In this document: positions 13,301 to 23,988 of the stretch, in pieces
How the letters are laid out: every line of letters begins with the position of its first letter
Numbering within the stretch: position 1 is the stretch's first letter
Assembly (NCBI GenBank): GCA_958496175.1
Contig: OY292275.1
Location: forward strand, 21,390,001-21,454,000
DNA from: Sisyra terminalis
Lineage: Eukaryota; Arthropoda; Insecta; Neuroptera; Sisyridae
Length of the DNA: 64,000 nucleotides
Reading direction: 5' to 3'
Program-made: the position numbers and the translations under genes
The notes under the pieces: generated by a model
What the model saw: only the letters and a program-made list of their open reading frames with translations
Databases searched by the model: none
What the model was told of the DNA's origin: nothing

Positions 13301-16300
13301 TTTTCAAAAAACAAAATAGGTTTTGTAGAAAACCCCCAACAAATATGTTTTCGCTTAAATATAATACAACCACACTTTTTTTCATTTTCAAAAGTTTTTC
13401 ATTTCTTTTATTACTGTGTGATTTATGTTTACAATTGAAAAAGTAATTTTTCATTTATAATACATTATAATTAATTATATGATGATTTCGTTAAGCTTGT
13501 AAAAGAAAACAGTGATTTAGCAAAATGGAAAAATCAACGGAAATGTCACATTTTTCAAATGTTTTTTTAAGGATTTACGAACTTTTAAAAAAATAAAACA
13601 TTTTAGTGTATTTTGGCATTCGTGAGTCAAACTTAGTTGATGAGCAACTATAAATTTGCTTTGTTGTCATTTAAAGGTAAACACATATACACACGTGTTT
13701 ATCTTAAAGTCAATGATTTTTTTTTGTGAACGAAATACAAATTAGATTTTTTTTGTTCAAATTAAATTTAACCATTCTCTCATCGAATTCATTATGTTCT
13801 ACAATCTATTTTGTAAATTCCTCGTAGAAAAACCTATCACTATTGGTTTTTTTTATCTATTCAAGTACATTTCTTTCTATTCATTTCCTAGAAATAAATG
13901 GATTATATTCGTTTTATACCAGAAGAAAATGAAACTTAGCTCCAGGGAGTTAATAAAAGCATAAACAAACATATCCAAATAATCAAAAAATATATATCGA
14001 TTAAGAATAAAAAGACCAACAAACAATTTTCTAATACTTTGTTCGTAAATTTCGATGAAATTTCAATTTTATCTTCCAAACTACTTTTTGTAATCAAATG
14101 TTTTTAGAGAATATCATCCCCAAATCTATGCGCTGTTTGAACTAAGAGAATAAAGTTTTCAGAAATTTAATTTTGAAGTGAAATTTGGTTTCAAATTAAA
14201 ATATTGCTTAAAAATAAATACTTTATCAAAGCCAAAGTGAATATTTCAAATGCTTTTCATATAGCATTATGAATGTCAGAAACATACGAACCAAGACAAA
14301 AGTAATTTTATTAAAATAAAAATAGTTCAAAGCTAAACGTAGAAAAATTACAAAGCCCGAAATTACAAAGAAACTAAATTAAAAACAAATATCTGTAAAG
14401 AATGGAAAAATTATATTTTTATTTGATAACAAAATTCCACAGTAAACTCGACAAAATTTTTTTTTATTATTGATTTATAAGAATTCAATTTTTTGTACGT
14501 TTTTTATTTCTAAGTACAATAACATTTGTTTTACAAACATCCAAAAAATTTCACCCTTAAATTAAAGTTTAACTAACAAATAATTTATTTGTTGGACCTT
14601 GATTTATTAATTCTAGTTATTAACAGTCATCAACAGTAAAACTTATGGTAACTATGGACTATGAATGCTTATTGTACTCTTTACATTTTTTGTGAAAAAA
14701 TAATAATCACAGGAATCGAAATATTTTAATAATTCACTCAATCAATATAAAAATTAGCGACGTTTCATCAGTTAGTTGCTAACTTTTTTTCAGCAATGTT
14801 GATTGATGGTCATACGAATATCTTAACACAAGCTACACGTTTTTGGCTTTGCTTAATTATTTATAAGCCAATCAACCCACATTAAATTTTTGCCTGAAGT
14901 TTTTTTAACTTCAAAACTGTTTCATATTCAAATCAGAAAAAAACAACACGTATAACTATTTACGATAGCATTTTTACTTTTTACGTATACCGAGAAGCGT
15001 CTACAAAACAGAGAATATTAAGAAACATATGTATTGAATTTCATAAAATTAGGAAAATCAAATTTTATTTTAATTGTTGTTTTATACAAAATATTCTGTA
15101 TTTTGTTACACAGCTTAAATATTCACACTGAATGGTGATGTTTTTATATGATCCTTTTAGCAGATACTTTTAAATTTCTAAATTTATTACAAAACAATAA
15201 ATGGATAATAAATTATGAAAACTTTAAGTCATATACGTCTTACGATGTTGTACAATGTTAACAAATTATGGTTTGCCTACAATTTGAAGATTCATTCTCA
15301 TATTCTGAAGAGTAAGTTGTGTTGGTCTAAAAATCAAATCAAAATCTTAATATATAGTTTGATACTTAAAGCATTTCTTCCAAAATTCACAAATATTAAT
15401 GTTGATTTCCCATAATATATTAGTTTCAACATATTTTTCTTTTCAGAAAAAATAAAATATTCAAATACTTATATTGCAATACACTTTTGAGACTAAATGT
15501 TTAAAGAGCTTGAATTAACCTTAATATGTACAAAGAAAAAGAAAAACAATTTTTTCTTCATTTTATCTATTTGAATGGTGAATAGTATATGGTGTATCAG
15601 TATTATGTTACAATACACAGTAAGAACTTCGAATGGACATTTGTAAACTAAAATAACATATACGCTCCAGGAACATAAAAGTAAATTGTTGTACCATAAA
15701 AACAATACATAATCCTTACACCGCATGTGTTATACATACTTCTTATGTTTATACATGTCATTGCTGCTGGCTTTAACATCGCAGTTGCAAATGATCCAAG
15801 GTTATCAATATATTAAACAAAAACGTTTTCAAGGATATTACCAAAGCTCCTTCAAACATACAGACAAAGAAAGATTTACTGCGAACAAAATCACCCATTT
15901 TCATCCCATCGCCATTAGTGCATTCAATGAAATTTCTTCAAAACATTTTCGAAAATTAAAATAACAATTCCGTAAATTTATCAAGTTATTCGTCACGTTT
16001 TATATCGTTAGTCATAACGGCCGTTTTAATCACCATCATCACTTTTGTGCTTCAGTTTCATTGCTCGGTGTACCATGAATAACTATAATTTATTAGAACC
16101 CTAATTATGAATAAAAATGTAACGAAAGTAAAAAGATAATTGTGAGTTAAGTGAATATCCCACCCTCAGATCTCATGATTAATTACACAAAATTTATTTT
16201 TACCTTTTTTTTCCTTTTTTGTGATATTATCTTGTTAAACAATTTTAGGCCTCCTGTATTTTCCTGCTAAATAGAATACTTTTTATTAGGATTTATAATT

Positions 16301-16930
16301 TTGTTGCAAGAAGTTCACTAATCTCTTTATTCCTTTAATTTTTTTTACTTAAGCTTTGTTTCTAATTATCAACTTTTTTCATTATATAAAAATAATTTAT
16401 ATCTTTAATATAAAGTATAAAGAATTTTAAAATTTTTCATTGGTTTTTTATAATAGTAACAAAAATATATTGTATTGGTATAAGAAAGTGAGAAATGTAA
16501 CGAAATATGATTTTTTTAGTGCAATAAAACAATGAATCACATAAAAAAGTATAGAAATAGAAGAAAAATAAAATTAAAGCTAAAAATAATACGTATTTTC
16601 TCATTCTCCACACGGTTGAGCAAAATAAGATAAATCAAATTTTTCTACTCACTAAATTTGTAATCATATATCTATGAACTCATTGCCATCACTGTTAAAC
16701 CTAAAACCCAACATATTTACTTATTTTTTGCAACAAGTAATAAAGCACGGTTCTCATATTATAAAATTGGAATTATAGTTTTTTTCAATTGAAATTCAGT
16801 ATGTTCTCGTTATTTTATATAACCTCTTAAATCGGTAGAACAAATAGAGTAATAAACTTAATATAACATTAAAAAGTCTAAAAAATAAACGAACATTAGT
16901 GTGACCAGTAAAATAGGTTTTGACTACTCT
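10341..16930. other. A+T-rich stretch with a solo hAT end; no gene seen
   Basis: Holds a probable hAT MITE left end at 12347 (CAATGTTTCTTAATCTGAGG) whose partner end I could not find. A repeat-like patch lies at 11170-11300 (GATGGCGCCA, then a stretch of the form TTATCCGATTTTGATAAA). The motif AATCGATCTGAAATTTT at about 12128 recurs in similar form at 25427, suggesting an old dispersed repeat. The plus-strand ORF 15725-15964 (79 codons) has a hydrophobic start and a basic C-terminus; it lacks any recognisable motif and I do not call it a gene. Confidence 0.4.
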
Positions 16931-17042
16931 CTTTTGTAGGGATATTCACTAATGATTGATGCATCGAATTTAATCGATGTTTACCATATGATACATCAAA
17001 TTGATTCAATGTTTTGAAAAAAAGTTTATCGATTTGACGCAA

Positions 17043-17287
17043 GGGCGGATTCAGGATTTTTTTCTGGGGAGGGGGTCCAATATAATCTTTCATTTGCAAG
17101 TGCGTGCAAGGAATGCAACAAAAAAAAAATCGCAATTCCAGCCAGAAATAGACTACAGTTTCACTAATGTTCTTTCTGTTATTTTATTCATATATTTTAA
17201 CAACTCGAATAATTTGATTTGCTTCTAGGAGTAAGTATGTACTGTGATGGAATCTTCACAGTACACAAAAATATCTTAAATCCGCCA
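17043..17287. mobile_element. Nested MITE with GGCGGATT termini
   Basis: The left end GGGCGGATTCAGGATTTT and reverse-complemented right end TGGCGGATTTAAGAT form inverted repeats about 245 bp apart inside the hAT relic. The left end runs into a G-rich tract (TCTGGGGAGGGGGTCC), a recurrent structure of GGCGGATYCAGG-type elements in insect genomes. Both flanks contain TTGA (17034-17037; 17288-17291), so a short target duplication is possible but not certain. It interrupts the hAT element, so it is the younger insertion. Open frames crossing it in both strands are shadows. Confidence 0.6.
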
Positions 17288-17483
17288 TTGATTCGATATA
17301 TCGATTTAATGGATAAATCTAATTTGACTTATTATGACAAAAAACTATTCTACCAAAACTATATTTTTAAGCATTCTGAATTAATTTAATTTTTAATAAA
17401 TGCCATTAACAGATAGTAGCCCTTGTAACTAGCGGAACCAAATGGTGGAAATGAACTATCTATATATAATATTTTCGTAGTTT

Positions 17484-17725
17484 AGGAAGAGGACGACTCA
17501 ACGAGAAGCCATTGAAAATCTGGAGCGATCTAAAAGTTCAGTTTCCTAAACTTTATGAAAATCCCTTTATTGACTATTGTAGGGACTTCTGTTCTTTTCG
17601 AACGCTTATTCTCAAAGGTTGCTCAAATAGTCAGTCAATAGAGGAGTAGAATAAAAGGAAAACGATTAAACTAACTTTTGTTTCTGCGAAGACTGCCTAA
17701 ACAACTTTGGACTAAACTGGTTAAA
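17484..17725 (+). pseudogene. hAT transposase C-terminal (dimerisation) region, broken
   Basis: Two overlapping frames give a hAT-like C-terminus. The first reads PLKIWSDLKVQFPKLYE; the second, after a shift, reads SVLFERLFSKVAQIVSQ, then RSRIKGKRLN and LLFLRRLP. This matches the conserved hAT/BED-type pattern (W...FP.L...S.P.ERLFS.AG.IV...R..L......LLFL) found near the C-terminus, where the dimerisation helix lies. There is at least one frameshift and two in-frame stops (one after IVSQ, one after KRLN), so it encodes no protein. It identifies the enclosing element as hAT superfamily. Confidence 0.8.
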
Positions 17726-17937
17726 ATATTAATATTAATTCTCAACAGACTAAGACTTAATATTTATTTTCTGTTTTTCTACGCAAAACGCTTGATAAAT
17801 AAATAATTGTGGAAAGTATTCGATGTTTTTTAAAAAAAAAAATAAGCAATATATCGATTAACATCGATGTCGGGTTTCGATATTTTCTATCGAATAAAAC
17901 ATCGATCTATTTTTCAAGTGTACATCCCTACCTTTTG

Positions 17938-18834
17938 TGCTTTCGACCCTATTAAACTTATTTATTTTATTATCCGTTAAGTAACTCAAAATTTATTATA
18001 AAAAAGATAAATTTTCAATCAAGAATTTGCTCGTATATGTCTCTACGATGAATATACTACCACGAAAATTGTATTCACATTTACGAAATATAGGGATACA
18101 TATTAATTATTATTTCAGTTATTCAGTGAAAATTGAACAGGTGGTGTTTGTTTAAAATATTCCATATACTTTTATGTTTATATTTAAATAAATTAAATTT
18201 AGATTGTATTTAAAAGACAATGAACTTATTTTTTGCTGTTGAAACAAAAAAGTTCAACTGGTCCTCTTGATAGTAAAAGTTAAACCTTGAGTTTTAAATT
18301 ATAGGTTAAAGTCGTTGATTTTTTTTCAACTTGGGATTCGTTTTTCTAATTTTGAACAAAAAAAAAAAATACGGTCCATTCAAACGCCGAACAATTCCTA
18401 GAATTCAATTGGAATTCAATCGACGTTTAATACGGCCGTATAACAATAAAATAACAGAAATCTTGAAAAGTTGCAACTCATATTTTAGAACATGCATCAT
18501 AAATAACGAACACTTGCTGTAACATAGTCAATTTCATTCAAACTAAAATCATAAATTAGTTTTATTCGAGCGTAGGTGTACTCTTTACTATTCTTTAACA
18601 AATATGTTCAATTAATGTCAACTCCAATAATTTAGAGATAGTTTTGAATGTTAAATTTAAAATTTGTAAATATTTACTTGCTTTGTAATTAAATATTTAC
18701 AAATGTATGTTGTGCTTTTGCTTTTAGTAGTACATGTAAAAGTTATATTTTGTTAGAGTTTTATGGGAATAAATTTTACGAAAAATTAAAGAATCGAGTG
18801 TTAAATTGTTTAATTGTGTTGTTAAATATTAACG
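17938..18834. other. Intron stretch directly upstream of the EcR-A exon
   Basis: A+T-rich with no repeat or motif that I recognise. The ORF at 18331-18522 starts without a convincing context and has no family signature. The polypyrimidine tract of the downstream acceptor begins at about 18836. Confidence 0.4.
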
Positions 18835-18835
18835 T

Positions 18836-18854
18836 TTGTTCTTTTTCTTTGCAG
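18836..18854 (+). other. 3' splice site of the EcR-A exon
   Basis: A pyrimidine-rich run, TTGTTCTTTTTCTTTGCAG, ends at AG 18853-18854, directly ahead of the leader. This is a textbook insect acceptor and implies at least one upstream non-coding exon. Confidence 0.75.
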
Positions 18855-18870
18855 TTCCGACACATATCGA

Positions 18871-18879
18871 ATGCAGTGA
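18871..18879 (+). promoter_or_regulatory. uORF1 (2 codons)
   Basis: ATG CAG TGA. Weak context (C at -3, C at +4). Its stop shares the final A with the ATG of uORF2. Confidence 0.6.
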
Positions 18880-18908
18880 TGTCATCGCCAGTTCGCCGAC
18901 GTATTTAA
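18879..18908 (+). promoter_or_regulatory. uORF2 (9 codons)
   Basis: Encodes MSSPVRRRI, then TAA. G at -3 gives a moderate start context. Starts on the last base of the uORF1 stop. Confidence 0.6.
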
Positions 18909-18920
18909 TAACTGATAGTG

Positions 18921-18959
18921 ATGTTTTACTTTGTGACAACGCATCTGAACTATTTATGA
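18921..18959 (+). promoter_or_regulatory. uORF3 (12 codons)
   Basis: Encodes MFYFVTTHLNYL, then TGA. G at -3 gives a moderate context. It overlaps uORF4 in an ATGA arrangement. Confidence 0.6.
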
Positions 18960-18979
18960 TAAAAAGCAGTGGGTTGTGA
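18956..18979 (+). promoter_or_regulatory. uORF4 (7 codons)
   Basis: Encodes MIKSSGL, then TGA at 18977-18979. Weak context (T at -3). It ends 14 nt before the main ATG, a short distance for reinitiation. Confidence 0.55.
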
Positions 18980-18993
18980 ACAAATAAAAAACA

Positions 18994-19438
18994 ATGGACA
19001 TTAAACATGAAATAATATATAGGGGCACACCAACCTCCGGGGGAGGAAGTGTGTCTGTTGTAGGGAGCAATTCTCTCGGAGGAAATAGTAATCTCGGTGG
19101 TGTTACCTCGTCAGCTATGGATGATCACCACCTAATTGGTACCGTTAAAACAGAACCTCGGCTGCATAGTCCTTCAGGAGTGTCCTCCGATCTGCTTGCT
19201 CCTACAAGTAGTAGCCACGGAAATGGTTTATTTAGTGGAATCACTGCAAGTAGTAATAAAAGACCACGACCTGACGATTGGTTATCCTCACCTAGCCCCG
19301 GAGCCATACCTGGATCAGCACCACCCCTCACACCATCGCCTGGACCACCAGGTCATGCCTACACTGTTATTTCCAACGGTTATTCATCCCCTATGTCTAG
19401 TGGAAGCTACGATCCTTACAGTCCAAACGGAAAAATAG
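18994..19438 (+). CDS. EcR: Ecdysone receptor, isoform A-specific N-terminal exon (partial CDS)
   Basis: EcR is the nuclear receptor (NR1H1) that, with Ultraspiracle/RXR, binds 20-hydroxyecdysone and drives moulting and metamorphosis. This exon encodes 148 full codons plus the first G of a Gly codon; the rest of the A/B domain, the zinc-finger DNA-binding domain and the ligand domain lie on later exons outside the window. Seen in the translation: MDIKHEIIYRG start; Gly/Ser-rich stretch (residues 15-40); SUMO-consensus motifs IKHE (3-6) and VKTE (51-54); TEPRLHSPSG (53-62); basic KRPRPDDWL box (89-97); several Ser/Thr-Pro sites (SPSP, TPSPGPPG, 99-120); and YSSPMSSGSYDPYSPNG (130-146), the block that defines EcR-A in many insects. 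The start is supported by an upstream in-frame stop and a strong context. Reading past the donor adds only a 12-codon intronic tail before a stop. Isoform B1 would use a different first exon, which I did not find here. Confidence 0.95.
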
Positions 19439-19444
19439 GTAAGA
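19437..19444 (+). other. 5' splice site after the EcR-A exon (phase 1)
   Basis: AG|GTAAGA is a near-consensus donor with GT at 19439-19440. It splits a Gly codon after its first base; the phase agrees with the Gly that ends the conserved SPNGKIG block. Confidence 0.92.
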
Positions 19445-20061
19445 ATTCGCTAAAATTCCTATTAAGCAATGTTAATTAAACTAAACCAACACGCAATCAA
19501 TAAAAACTAGTTCCAATTACAAAAATATCCAAAGTATTCACTTCTAATTAAAACAACTAAATTAAATTGTCTTAATTTAAAAATCAACAAAAAATTAACC
19601 TTGATTTCGTTTTTCAAATGCCACAATTTTCATTTTTCATAGCCATAAAAAATATTCTTCTGTTATACTATTTAATTACTCAATTCGTAATTACACTTGT
19701 TACGATTTTCGTTCGAGGTATTTCCATTTAATAATAAATTACTTTCAACCAATGAAAATAAAATATCAATATTCCATGCTTTTATTTTAATCAATATAGA
19801 CATTATTTAAGCCATTAAAAAGTCTTTATTTTTTATTTACACAATTTTAATTGATGACACATATTACGAGAAGATTGATTTTCGATTCGACATAATATAG
19901 ATTGGTTCAATTTTTATTTTTACTATGAGTTTTGAAATTTACTTCTTAAAAGTGATTTTCTGGTGATTATGAAATATATTAAACCTTTTTTTATGGTGTA
20001 ATTTTGAATTTTCGCTGTTTTGCCATATAGATAAGTTGAATTTACAATTTAGTTCCACCAA
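19445..20061. other. Proximal intron, nothing recognised
   Basis: Plain A+T-rich sequence after the donor; no coding segment, repeat or motif cluster seen. Confidence 0.4.
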
Positions 20062-20195
20062 GGGTGCGTTCCGGAAGTTGAGCAAAACAGCCGTGCTCAC
20101 TTAAAATTATACCCTTTTCTGCCATTTTAGTTAAACGTCTCCTATTGTTGCGTATAAGATGAGCGATTATTACGTTTATTCCCGGAACGTACCCC
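20062..20195. mobile_element. Short MITE with GGGTGCGTTCCGG termini
   Basis: The left end GGGTGCGTTCCGGAAGTTG and the reverse-complemented right end GGGGTACGTTCCGGGAATAA are inverted repeats about 130 bp apart. The GGGNRCGTTC start resembles PIF/Harbinger-type or other cut-and-paste termini; superfamily is uncertain because the target duplication is unclear (AAG occurs next to both ends). Non-coding. Confidence 0.62.
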
Positions 20196-20676
20196 AAGTT
20201 TGAAAAAATATTGTGAATAGTTCCGTTTCTACAACGATTTTACATTAGTTTAGGGTTAATTCAGCTTACACATTACAATATATTCTTTTTTCTTCTCAAG
20301 TTTTGGCAGATTTGAAAGTTTGGTTTAAATATAAAAGGATGTCTGTAAAAATTTATATCTTTAATATTAACATTAAGAAGTAGCGCATCGAACTTTTCTA
20401 TTTTCCGTAAGAATATAACATATAAGAAGGTTTTATTTTTCTGAATCTTATCTTTGGGTAGTGATACATCCTGCAAAAAACCTAGAGACAAATCTAAGAT
20501 ATAAATTTGCAGGGTAATAAAAATCTTTACAAAACATGAAGATTATCTTCAGTAAACTTTGATTTTGAAAAATTGTTTGACTGGCACATGTTTTATTTAG
20601 TTTATTAAATATAAGGGGGGTATAAGTTTAATATAAGGGTATCCAAAAATTCATGAATCACTATAGTCATTAAATG

Positions 20677-20730
20677 CAGTGTTTCTTAATCATTGGTCTG
20701 TAAAATAAAGCTACTGGTCGCTTAACAAAT
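20677..20730. mobile_element. Solo hAT-type end
   Basis: CAGTGTTTCTTAATCATTGG at 20677 resembles the left terminus of the MITE at 4639. No partner end was found; the LINE relic that begins at about 20794 may have interrupted or replaced the rest. Confidence 0.4.
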
Positions 20731-20793
20731 TTATTCACAAAAAAAGAAATATATAGCTAAAAAATCGTATTTAACTGTCATTTACGTTAAAAA

Positions 20794-21200
20794 ATGATAT
20801 CACCTTTCGTATTACAGGAGATATTTTTTAAGTGTTATCGTAGAAGAATAATGGGAAAGCCATTCCTAAACTTAACTACTGAAATGCTTCATCTAACAAG
20901 TAAACAAGTTAGAATGGCAACGGATCTAATAACCGACCACTGCGGACTAAAAAAACACCTGCATATAGTTGGGATACATGTGGGTGATCCAACATGCAGA
21001 TTTTGTCATCCAGAGGACGAAGCCGCTTCTCACGTTCTGTGGGAATGCGGTGCTCTAAAGAAATGGCAGTATAACGACCTAGGGTTAACAAACCCTAGAG
21101 CCTGAATTAGTCGAAAAACATCTAGTACTCCGACAGCTGAGGTTTGCCCAGCTACTCGGTCATAACTAGGTGAAATAGAGGTATCCAAGAAACATAATGA
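20794..21200 (+). pseudogene. LINE (jockey/I/R1-like) ORF2 C-terminus relic
   Basis: An open frame of 103 codons contains the region that follows RNase H in jockey-superclade non-LTR retrotransposons. It reads TDLITDHCGLKKHLHIVG (the TG.....L..HL..LG pattern), then a cysteine cluster CRFC, HPEDEAASHVLWEC and GALKKWQYNDLG. After a stop the similarity continues in another frame as LVEKHLVLRQLRFAQLLGH, so a frameshift separates the two parts. The reverse transcriptase itself is absent, consistent with 5' truncation. Clade assignment is by motif only. Confidence 0.8.
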
Positions 21201-21544
21201 ATCCAAAGGCTGCAGTGTTGAGGAAAACGCAACTAAATTAAAAAAAATGTTTTAATGTAAAATTTGTATAATCTTTAGTTACGTTTGAATCTACAAAAAG
21301 AAACTAGAGAAACTAATATTAAAAAATCCATTTGATAATGCAGAATGGAAAGATGTGATCAAATTCAAATATTCAATCATCATTCTTAAAGTAGCTAGTA
21401 CACCAATGATATATTAAATCCTGTAACTATGATGAAAATCCCATTTAACAGTTGTAAGGTTTTCTCGATTGAAAAATTAAAATTGAAACTCTGATTGTTT
21501 AAACAATTATCAATAAGACTATCAATAAGATTTACTGTCGCTTT

Positions 21545-21610
21545 ATAAGTATTAAGATCATTAGCGACTCTAGGGTTAATAAAAATCCGTAAATCGAGAA
21601 TCGATCACTT
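21545..21610 (-). mobile_element. SINE 3' tail (truncated copy)
   Basis: On the minus strand it reads ...TTTACGGATTTTTATTAACCCTAGAGTCGCTAATGATCTT (21599 down to 21557). The core ACCCTAGAGTCGYTAA is shared with the 3' parts of the two tRNA-headed copies at 43805-43940 and 59889-60024. No tRNA-like head is present here. Confidence 0.6.
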
Positions 21611-23986
21611 TTCTATGTTACATTTCTTATAGAAAACCAAGAAAATGCGATGTGGAACATCTGAATGATAATATTGTATTGTTATATACTAACGTCTTTT
21701 CATACCTAAGCCTTTAAATTTGTCTGGAAGAAAAAAGTAAACGCAGACTTCGACACATTGTAACGCAAATTATTTTGCGTCGTTTGACACTTTAATGTAA
21801 GTTTAGGGAAGCCAGGGATTCAAAATCGGCTATTTCGCAATTTTCAATGAATTTATTGAATCCAATATTACTAAATTTGCAGTCTTTGCTGACTAGCAAA
21901 TATTTGAAAATCTCAATTTCATTTTATGTTATTTGGTTGGTTTGAAAATGTTTTCAACCATTTCCAATTAAATTACGAATTTGAAAACAAAATATCAGTT
22001 AGAAAATCTAATTTTCATCATTCTTTTTTTTTTCTTTTTAAAATACCAATAAATTAATGGTAAAATGAAATCGAAATATAAGTTTAATGGAACATATGAA
22101 AACTGAAATTGAATCTCGTATATGAATAAATGGACGTGGGAGATGTCTGCAGTAAAAATGCATTTAAAATTATCTAACTGTATAGTAGTAATCTCTAATT
22201 GTGTCACTGCATTTATGTTATACATAAAAAAATGTTTATCAAATCATCAGCAATATCATAGAGCTTTCATTTAGATAAATACGTTAAAAATGTTTTTTTA
22301 ACTTGCCATCCCAAACTAACTATTCCATGTGATACCTTTTAAATTTATCATTTTCTCATTAAATATTATTTATCTTAAGACAAATTGAAAAAATAATGGT
22401 AATGATAATGATAATTATTGTCATTAATGACAAAAAGTTACCATACAATTGCCTAAATCCTCAAACCATTTATGGTCCATCACTAGACCCATAACATATA
22501 TCAGAGCAGCAATCTACTGGTGTTAGAGAAGGGAATCCAAAAATAGTTCCCACATGCATTTACGAACGTGTATTAAGTTAAACACTTTCCACAAGGAGGC
22601 CTATTTTAAGATTATTCTTTATTCATCCTCATGACAACAAAATATTCGTTGCATTCTTCTTCGAGAATTATAAAATAAAACATAAAATTATGTGTGCAAC
22701 TCAAATGTCGTTTTTGTTCAAAAATTATTTTCAGCTTCCAAACGGGACGTAGGTACCGTATATCTCTACTGATACTTAAAAATATAGTCGATTTAATTTT
22801 CTCATTATATTTTTTCCTTTTTCCCAAATAGCGAATAAGGTTCAAGTTTTAGTTTTACTAAATTGAAAATCAATGTTTTACATGAACAATAAAATGAATG
22901 AAATAAATGAAAATAGAGCGCTCACTGAAACATTTTTCCAAGAAAACTTTGATTAAATTATATTTGCATTGATATTTACGTTGATTTACATTTCTTATAT
23001 CATACAGAGTACCTAGAAATACGTTTTGAAACTTTTTACTCGACTTCTTGACCACGCCATTGATTCCTATTACATAATTATTTTACGAAAATAGCATTTT
23101 TAATATTATTACACATTTTTGATGTATACGTCTGCATAAATTTATTACTATCTAATTTCAAAATTGATATCACTTTGCAAATTAAAATTGATATTTTTTT
23201 TCATTATTATCTCTTTTTACTAAATTCATAAAGCTTCACTATATATCTAATTTATAAACTCACGCAACCGTCTGGCTATAATAAATGATAGAAATCTCTT
23301 CTTTATTTGAGTCAATAGAAAATTGAAAGGATAATAAACTATTGATTTCTATAAATTGAAACGATTTTAATAAAACGTTGCGTAAATTCGATAAGGGAAA
23401 AAAACCTTGTACGATATCTATCTATAAGTTTATTTAAAGAAATATTTAATTGTTCTTTATTCCCGAGAAATGTTTCTATTGAAATAAAATGTCGTAAACC
23501 TTTAAACGGCATTTAAACTTTTAAACCTTTAAAGTGAAAAACAGTTTCCTATATGAAATAAATTTTGTCAAATTACCAAGAAAAAAACAAAAAAATTAGA
23601 CACATGTGTTGATTCAATTGTGAAATAGTGAAGGTTCTTTGTGTTTATTTGGCTGTCGACGTTGCAAAAAGAATTCAATTCTGAATTTACGAACCAAAAA
23701 AGTTTTCACCATACGTTATACTTACCTTTCTGTGATTTAAATTATTATGTTTTTTTTCTTTGAAATTTTCCATACAAGACACGTGATATATTTCTTACAC
23801 TTTCACTACACATTCTGATAATAAATAGCATTCGTAAAACATTTACTTAGTTACATGCGATACATTTCTTTTGGATTTAAATATTTTTAGTAGAATTCTA
23901 ACTTAACAATGGCCTTATACTTCGGTATCGAATACATTTTTCTTAAGAGATAGATTCCTTTTACGTAAAAATCCCAAGTTTTTAAC
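21611..23986. other. Intron stretch, nothing recognised
   Basis: A small nested inverted repeat sits at 22397-22443 (TGGTAA ... TTACCA enclosing AATGATAAT/ATTGTCATT). Otherwise low-complexity A+T-rich DNA; ORFs at 21995-22225, 22612-22845 and 22870-23055 show no family signature. Confidence 0.4.
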
Positions 23987-23988
23987 TA

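Larger units (their letters stand above)
16937..17930 (+). mobile_element. Decayed hAT transposon, about 1 kb, with TIRs
   Basis: The left terminus TAGGGATATTCACT (16937-16950) and the reverse-complemented right terminus TAGGGATGTACACT (17917-17930) match in 12 of 14 positions. The hexamer CTTTTG abuts the left end (16931-16936) and lies one base beyond the right end (17932-17937), as expected of a damaged 8-bp target duplication. Both subterminal regions are rich in ATCGAT/TATCGAT motifs, as in hAT subterminal repeats. A transposase C-terminal relic lies inside (17484-17725) and another MITE has inserted at 17043-17287. Clear internal deletion: autonomous hATs are about 2.5-5 kb. Confidence 0.82.
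1..18854 (+). other. Non-coding region upstream of the EcR-A coding exon (intron and/or 5' flank)
   Basis: The coding exon at 18994 is preceded by a good 3' splice site at 18853-18854, so at least the last part of this stretch should be intron with one or more non-coding 5' exons further upstream, inside or outside the window. I could not locate such an exon or a promoter. The sequence is strongly A+T-rich with stops in all frames; the short open frames on both strands look like chance. The repeats and islands it contains are listed separately. Confidence 0.6.
18855..18993 (+). promoter_or_regulatory. 5' leader (UTR part of the EcR-A exon) with four uORFs
   Basis: The 139 nt between the acceptor and the main ATG are markedly less A+T-rich at the start. 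An in-frame TAA at 18985-18987 precedes the ATG by two codons, so translation cannot begin upstream in that frame. Four upstream ATGs open short ORFs that tile most of 18871-18979; two start/stop junctions overlap (TGATG at 18877-18881 and ATGA at 18956-18959). The main ATG has A at -3 and G at +4, a strong initiation context, while the uATGs are weak to moderate. Leaky scanning or reinitiation would be needed to reach it. Confidence 0.8.

Noticed and set aside
15725..15964. 79-codon plus ORF with a hydrophobic N-terminus, possible secreted peptide
   Set aside because: No family motif or splice or promoter support, and ORFs of this length are common by chance in such A+T-rich DNA.
17001..17228. 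Plus ORF containing a QGRIQDFFLGRGSN stretch
   Set aside because: This peptide is the translated terminus of a GGCGGATTCAGG-type MITE, not a gene.
19125..19331. Minus-strand and alternate plus-strand ORFs over the EcR-A exon (19125-19331 minus, 19136-19438 plus)
   Set aside because: They are frame shadows of the real exon: the sense frame has a strong start context, matching splice phase and family motifs.
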